Source: Palsa-965 sp044448685 (GTDB lineage Bacteria; Bacteroidota; Bacteroidia; Palsa-965). Taken from it: DNA of 20,659 nt. Position numbers and translations under genes: made by a program. Below are positions 16,850 through 20,659 of the stretch, in pieces. The notes below the pieces were generated by a model. It was not told where the DNA came from and searched no databases. It saw only the letters and a program-made list of their open reading frames with translations. The stretch is taken from assembly GCA_044448685.1 (NCBI GenBank), contig JBIOHC010000061.1, forward strand, positions 1 to 20,659. Direction: 5' to 3'. Positions within the stretch are counted from its first letter, which is position 1, and each line of letters starts with the position of its first letter.

Positions 16850-17122
16850 TACGTTCGAAACACACACTACTTCGTTCGAAGCACATACTACTTCGTTCGA
16901 AGCACACACTACTTCGTTCGAAGCACATACTACTTCGTTCGAAGCACACACTACTTCGTTCGAAGCACATACTACTTCGTTCGAAGCACATACTACTTCG
17001 TTCGAAGCACACACTACTTCGTTCGAAGCACACACTACTTCGTTCGAAGCACTCACTACTTCGTTCGAAGCACAAGCTACTTCGTTCGAAGTACACTCTG
17101 CTTCATTCGAAGGAGACACTAT
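16850..17122. repeat. Tandem array of 13 x 21-bp repeats with TTCGAA core
   Basis: Thirteen head-to-tail 21-bp units, exactly in register, start 51 nt after the oxidoreductase stop codon. The consensus unit is TTCGTTCGAAGC followed by ACAYACTAC. The GTTCGAA cores start at 16853, 16874, 16895 and so on to 17084; the last unit has ATTCGAA at 17105. Units 2-9 differ only by C or T at one position; units 1 and 10-13 carry more changes. Across each junction the sequence CTTCGTTCGAAG is an interrupted palindrome (CTTCG-TT-CGAAG). Because 21 is a multiple of three and the unit lacks stops in some frames, both strands show artificial reading frames of seven-residue repeats. The array is noncoding, as far as can be seen. 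Confidence 0.95.
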
Positions 17123-17539
17123 TTGCAGATCAGGGTTTCCTCTTTAGGGTTACTTTATGCGTTAAACGGAAAATAATTGGGTTCCTTACTTGAGTTTGTC
17201 CACGTCTGGGATCCATTGTGAGCTTTAATGTTGACATAAACATTGAGTTTGTGGCTAAAACTTGTGCAAGCTATTTGCAAGCTAACAGGTGGAAAAGGGC
17301 TGAAATCAGTTTAATTCAGGAGAGAACTACTTTTAAACTAAAAATCCCTCAACCAATGATAAACATTGAATTGAAGGACTTCTGTTTAAGCTCCCCTGAA
17401 TACAAACATCTCGAACCAGTTGGAGGAGGGGTTTAGGAGAATCTATGAACTTAAGGCATTTATTCTTATAGGGAAGAAATGATATCAACAAGATTGGGCA
17501 ACAAATACCAAGAATTGCAAAATTAGTCCGCATGGTTGA
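17123..17539. other. Intergenic stretch between repeat array and CAP gene, no convincing gene
   Basis: About 417 nt between two converging genes. It holds one short plus-strand frame (17218-17436, 72 codons, GTG start, no recognised domain). It lies downstream of the array and opposite to the CAP gene; codon context and start are poor, so I do not call it a gene. No strong terminator hairpin is seen. Confidence 0.5.
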
Positions 17540-19924
17540 TCATTTCTTAATCTCGCAAAATGTCTTTTTTATTGCGGGCATTCTCAAGTATTGAAAATTC
17601 TCGCCATCGATCCAATTGTAAAATCGATTTGGGTTCATTAACCTGGCTTTCGTGAGATAGTTTTCCCATTCGGAATTCTTAATACTTCCATGATATTCAT
17701 CGTAAGTCTGTATGAAAAGGAATACTAACTCCTCATTGTTCGTGTTTTTTTTCATATAAGGAAGAAGGAGCTCATTGGTCCATGTATATCGTGCATATCG
17801 GTTAAACAGCAACCCAAGCCTCAATGCTTCGTATTCGGTAATCTGTGCCCCCGGGTAATATTTTTTTATGTTTAGCAGATACTTGTCTATCTTATCGTAC
17901 TGGTGTTTTTCCCAATGTTTGAATACGGAAAGTATGCTAAAGTTCAATAGCATGTGGTTAACAAGAATAGAATCCAGGTGACTGTCACTCATTTTGTAGC
18001 AGGAAAGCATTTTGTTTTCGAGTTGCTTTACAGGAATTAGCGTGTCTTCATACAAATACAAATATTTGAGAGCCAGCAGGCAAAAATTAAACTGGATGGG
18101 CTTAAATGAGGGGTCTATGCGAGCAGCGGTAAGGGCTGCGGCTCTCAGATTGTGAGAGTCTATCATTTCAGTATCCTGAACGGCCAGAGCCAAATAATTA
18201 CTCCAGACTGGAAGGAACCGTTTCTCAATAGGTGGATCAATAAGCAGAATGTCGGTTTTATGAAACTGATAATCAAAAGCTGCCTGAAGTAATCTTTGCT
18301 GACATCTGAAGGCTTTGAGTGAATCCCCGGTTTGGAGTGCCTTTTTATAGGCTGAAAGAATCAGGTAAGCAGAGGAACTGTTGTCCACCGTAGTTTCAAC
18401 ATCGATTACAATGTTAGCAACTCTCGTTTTCCGTAATAAAAAATCAAGTGAATCGAGTACTATTTTCTTTTGCAGGATCTTTTTTACGGAGTCTTTAGGT
18501 AGTTTTTCCAGGTATTGGAATTTTGTAGGCGCTATCTGCTTATAGAAATCGTCCCAATTTTCCTTGCTTTCAATAGTTGTTTCTGCCAGCTTGGTGGTGA
18601 TCCCAAGAAGCATCTTGGAGATTTCATCTGCACGCTTTTCCTGCAATTTAATATTTCCGGAAGTGCTGCCTTCAATAGAACTGTATGTTTTTATCTCAAT
18701 TTTCTTTATGAATGGATTGTAAACTAAAAGTTTAGCCCGAATTTCTTTTTGATGCTCCTCGGCCAGAACCGTTTTCCCCCTTTCAAAAGGGAGTACAAAA
18801 GTTAATTGTCCTTTAAATGTATCGGGAGGAATAATCACATTTCTTTCATAAAGCCATTTTGGATAGAGAGTTAAAATTTCCAAATCATCGGAAGGAACTA
18901 TATGTGGCCACTCGTATTTACAGGAATATCCTTTTTTGACAAGAGCGTAATTAAGACCGAAATGCTTGCCCTTGAAATAAGGAGGGATTTTTATGCCAAT
19001 TTGAGCATACAGATTCTTTTCATCGGAGGCCAGATTTTTCTTGAAGATTTCAGAAAATAAGACAGGCTTTAGCATGACCCAGTCATATAAGGGAGATCCG
19101 TCCAGGAGGTTATTTTTTTCACACACAAACTGTTCTCTCAAAACAAGATCAAAATAAACGGCATCTTTAGGGTCATTAAAAAATCGTTTCAGAAGTGGCA
19201 AATCTTCAAATCTGAAGATCACAGAATCGCCCCATAAGCCTACCTGGAATTCACCTACGATCTTATTTCCATCCTTTGATTCAAAACAATTACAGACGGG
19301 ATCTGATTTTGGGAGGATATGAAAGGCATCTTCCGGAGTTTCACACCCTGAAGGGGGTACAAATGGTTTGGCTGAAAACACCTGAGAAACATATAGCACA
19401 CTACTGTCCTTACCAAATGCAAACCCCATCCCCTGTAAATCATACTCTTTATCAATCATGTTCTTATAGTGCCCTGGAGAGTTTTTCCACCCTTGATAAA
19501 GAGCTTCAGCAGCTTCCTCATAAGTAGTTACAGTAATGAGAACTTTACTGTACTTCACTTTGGAAGGCCTATTCAGATATATTTTGATGCAATTCTCTCC
19601 AACCAGGTCATGCCTCCCCTTGTAATAAAACACCCTCTTTTGGGGTGTTTCTTTTTCCTTGCTCTTCTGACTATGAGTTAGGAAATTATTCTTCAGCATA
19701 TAATCCGCCTGATCTTTCCCGGCCTTTTTCAAAATGTGATCGGAGAGCAATTCAGTACAGCCTTGTTTTTTACGTAGCTCATTGAGCTTCTTTGTATAGG
19801 CGGATTCAATTAGGTTGAAATCGATTTTTGTTAGAACAATAAGCCCACCGGATTGCTGAGCGCATAGCGAAGAGACGAAAAAGAGAAGAAAAATTAAATT
19901 TATGCAGGATACTTTATCATTCAT
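17540..19924 (-). CDS. Exported CAP/SCP-domain protein with OmpA-like segment
   Basis: A 794-aa protein with signal peptide MNDKVSCINLIFLLFFVSSL, cut near CAQQ. In-frame ATGs 4 and 16 codons upstream extend it without improving the signal peptide. Residues about 39-187 are a CAP/SCP (YkwD-like) domain with the conserved His and Glu positions: H84 in FLTHSQ, E110 in LVGENC, H152 in NSPGHYKNM, then GMGFAFGKDSSVLYVSQVF. A Cys-containing segment of unknown fold follows (195-350). Residues about 373-440 resemble the OmpA C-terminal fold: TFVLPFERGKTVL, IKKIEIKTYSSIEGSTSGN, then LQEKRADEI. The C-terminal 350 residues are mostly helical and unrecognised. Known: CAP domains occur in secreted proteins of many kinds, and OmpA-like domains often bind peptidoglycan; the usual Asp of that site is not visible here. 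An envelope location is inferred. The gene stands alone, convergent with the molybdoenzyme operon. Confidence 0.8.
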   Translation of the reverse strand: MNDKVSCINLIFLLFFVSSLCAQQSGGLIVLTKIDFNLIESAYTKKLNELRKKQGCTELLSDHILKKAGKDQADYMLKNNFLTHSQKSKEKETPQKRVFYYKGRHDLVGENCIKIYLNRPSKVKYSKVLITVTTYEEAAEALYQGWKNSPGHYKNMIDKEYDLQGMGFAFGKDSSVLYVSQVFSAKPFVPPSGCETPEDAFHILPKSDPVCNCFESKDGNKIVGEFQVGLWGDSVIFRFEDLPLLKRFFNDPKDAVYFDLVLREQFVCEKNNLLDGSPLYDWVMLKPVLFSEIFKKNLASDEKNLYAQIGIKIPPYFKGKHFGLNYALVKKGYSCKYEWPHIVPSDDLEILTLYPKWLYERNVIIPPDTFKGQLTFVLPFERGKTVLAEEHQKEIRAKLLVYNPFIKKIEIKTYSSIEGSTSGNIKLQEKRADEISKMLLGITTKLAETTIESKENWDDFYKQIAPTKFQYLEKLPKDSVKKILQKKIVLDSLDFLLRKTRVANIVIDVETTVDNSSSAYLILSAYKKALQTGDSLKAFRCQQRLLQAAFDYQFHKTDILLIDPPIEKRFLPVWSNYLALAVQDTEMIDSHNLRAAALTAARIDPSFKPIQFNFCLLALKYLYLYEDTLIPVKQLENKMLSCYKMSDSHLDSILVNHMLLNFSILSVFKHWEKHQYDKIDKYLLNIKKYYPGAQITEYEALRLGLLFNRYARYTWTNELLLPYMKKNTNNEELVFLFIQTYDEYHGSIKNSEWENYLTKARLMNPNRFYNWIDGENFQYLRMPAIKKTFCEIKK

Positions 19925-19993
19925 ACGTTTCAACATGTCATAAAAGAGGAAGGAGACTAGATAGGCAGGCAAAAAATTCTTTGTTCATATTTC

Positions 19994-20001
19994 CAAATAT
20001 A
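19994..20001 (-). promoter_or_regulatory. Candidate -7 box upstream of the CAP-domain gene
   Basis: The minus strand reads TATATTTG, a perfect TAnnTTTG match, 69 nt before the chosen ATG at 19924. No clear -33 TTTG is visible at the expected spacing, so the assignment is tentative. Confidence 0.35.
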
Positions 20002-20122
20002 CGGAATGCCCCCAACTGGTCTCGAACCACCAATCATTTTCAATGCACTGAATTGTTGGATGTTAGAGGATGAAAATTCGCTGCTTTGAAATGCGATTAT
20101 CTTTTCGCATAGCTATAAGAGA

Positions 20123-20181
20123 GGTGCTCGAACCACCATTTTGAAAGAGCCAGTCGAGGCGCTTTGCCCTAACCACGGGGC
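20123..20181 (-). other. tRNA-like fragment (D-arm, anticodon-like arm, damaged T-arm)
   Basis: Read on the minus strand, GCCC-CGTGGTTA-GGGC (20181-20166) looks like a D-arm. AAGCGCC/GGCTCTT with a 6-nt loop resembles an anticodon arm with one mismatch, and GGTGGTTCGAGCACC (20137-20123) resembles a T-arm lacking one or two bases. No acceptor stem pairs, and the anticodon loop has the wrong size, so this is not a functional tRNA gene. It may be a tRNA remnant or chance. Confidence 0.25.
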
Positions 20182-20193
20182 TTTCAGAGGGGC

Positions 20194-20229
20194 AAAAAAA
20201 AGCTTGGAGGCGAAAAATTGCCTCCAAGC
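20194..20229 (-). terminator. Strong intrinsic terminator, minus strand
   Basis: GCTTGGAGGC (20202-20211) and GCCTCCAAGC (20220-20229) form a perfect 10-bp stem around an 8-nt AT-rich loop. On the minus strand the stem is followed at once by eight T residues (the A-run at 20194-20201). It would end transcripts coming from the right edge, for example that of the partial gene ending at 20455. Confidence 0.8.
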
Positions 20230-20454
20230 CAGTTGGGCTCCCCTGATTATCGAGGTAACTCACCGGCTGGAAGAGGATTTGAAGAAATTATATGCGCTGA
20301 AAGAGTTCATAAAGATTTGATTGACAGGGGTCTGTTGGGGTGATGGAATTTGACAGAAATCTGTCATTCCTGGAGGCTGCCTGAAAATTCACCCTGAATG
20401 GGCCGTTTTTGAGGATGACGGAAAAAGAGTTCGAACCAAGCCAAATTCTGCATT

Positions 20455-20658
20455 CTAATTCCACTTTACAGGCCACTTCTTGCCCTTCCAATGTTGAAGG
20501 TAATTTTCCGGCGTAGGCATGGCGTAGGCTGGCCATGTTCCATATAAAACCCTTTGCTCTTTCAGATCATATAGACTGAAGAAAGGAGAAACGGTTACTT
20601 TATTATACGCTGTTGTTGAACCAACGACCAAAATGATATTATTCGTTATCCAACAAGC
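20455..20658 (-). CDS. C-terminal end of an unrecognised protein (gene starts outside window)
   Basis: The minus-strand frame is open from the right edge to a TAG at 20455-20457 and gives the last 67 residues of a protein. The residues look like real protein: NNIILVVGSTTAYNKVTVSP, then FFSLYDLKEQRVLYGTWPAY and a Trp/Lys-rich end (HWKGKKWPVKWN). I do not recognise the family. It has no start codon in the window, so it has to be read as a partial gene. A minus-strand terminator lies about 225 nt downstream. The strand is the same as the CAP-domain gene, but the distance and the terminator argue against one operon. Confidence 0.55.
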   Translation of the reverse strand, partial: ACWITNNIILVVGSTTAYNKVTVSPFFSLYDLKEQRVLYGTWPAYAMPTPENYLQHWKGKKWPVKWN

Positions 20659-20659
20659 A

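Larger units (their letters stand above)
20002..20454. other. Mostly noncoding stretch upstream of the CAP gene
   Basis: About 450 nt with no convincing complete gene. It contains a minus-strand intrinsic terminator (20194-20229), tRNA-like fragments (20123-20181), a small inverted repeat TGACAGA-AA-TCTGTCA (20351-20366), and a short plus-strand open stretch ending at a TGA (20318-20320) whose last codons would encode EVTHRLEEDLKKLYALKEF. That last piece has no good start codon and crosses the terminator, so it is probably a decayed gene end or chance. Confidence 0.5.

Noticed and set aside
16250..17119. 289-codon minus-strand frame covering the repeat array and the oxidoreductase 3' end
   Set aside because: It is antisense to a strongly supported enzyme gene and its N-terminal half is only the translated 21-bp repeat.
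16850..17122. CRISPR array
   Set aside because: The 21-bp units are directly adjacent with no unique spacers, and no cas gene is nearby.
17218..17436. 72-codon plus-strand frame after the repeat array
   Set aside because: GTG start without support, no recognisable domain, and a position between convergent genes; left as noncoding.
17415..20020. Inverted 9-mers ACCAGTTGG (17415-17423) and CCAACTGGT (20012-20020) flanking the CAP gene, as possible mobile-element ends
   Set aside because: Nine bases matching between two several-hundred-base regions is about what chance gives, and there is no transposase or target duplication.
20063..20263. 66-codon minus-strand frame
   Set aside because: It runs through the strong terminator and the tRNA-like fragment; no protein features.
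20510..20529. Two copies of GGCGTAGGC separated by AT
   Set aside because: They lie inside the partial minus-strand coding frame and are too short to count as a repeat element.
20288..20536. 82-codon minus-strand frame
   Set aside because: It overlaps the better supported partial frame ending at 20455 in another phase and has low-complexity, non-protein-like content.

Overview
The window looks like a chromosomal segment of a Bacteroidota bacterium. The grounds are SprB-type repeats ending in a type IX secretion (T9SS) C-terminal sorting domain, secreted or membrane TPR proteins joined to LytS-type kinase or SpoIIE-type phosphatase domains, few purine-rich ribosome binding sites, and candidate TAnnTTTG promoter boxes. 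The order within the phylum cannot be fixed from sequence alone, and no rRNA, phage, insertion sequence or CRISPR array is visible.

Layout. (1) 2-2716: the C-terminal part of a giant T9SS-exported SprB-repeat adhesin, followed by a perfect 17-bp hairpin. (2) 2796-4598: a GNAT acetyltransferase (+), then a 125-aa protein of unknown function (-) and a small DHCW-motif cupin (-). (3) 4639-12621: a signalling block. A TPR-LytS histidine kinase (-) is divergent from a plus-strand run: a secreted WG-repeat protein with a C-terminal Hint autoprocessing domain, a membrane SpoIIE phosphatase with a MORN/YwqK-like sensor half, and a second SpoIIE phosphatase with a TPR sensor half. (4) 12615-16798: a molybdenum-enzyme operon of mobA, fdhD, a DUF7009 gene and an FdhF/YdeP-type oxidoreductase. 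MobA makes the guanine dinucleotide cofactor, FdhD sulfurates it, and the oxidoreductase uses it. The mobA start overlaps the end of the second phosphatase gene, and fdhD, the DUF7009 gene and fdhF are packed at ATGA or 2-nt spacing. (5) 16850-17122: thirteen 21-bp tandem repeats carrying a TTCGAA core, followed by about 420 bp without a convincing gene. (6) 17540-19924 (-): an exported CAP/SCP-domain protein with an OmpA-like segment. (7) 19925-20659: mostly noncoding, with a candidate promoter, tRNA-like fragments and a strong minus-strand terminator. The C-terminal 67 codons of an unrecognised minus-strand gene enter from the right edge.

The most unusual parts are the WG-repeat/Hint protein placed 11 nt upstream of a receptor-like phosphatase, which could be a self-processing envelope signal and its receptor (inference), and the helically phased 21-bp repeat array. 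The phosphatases and the kinase have no visible output partner (no STAS, anti-sigma or LytTR gene) in the window.
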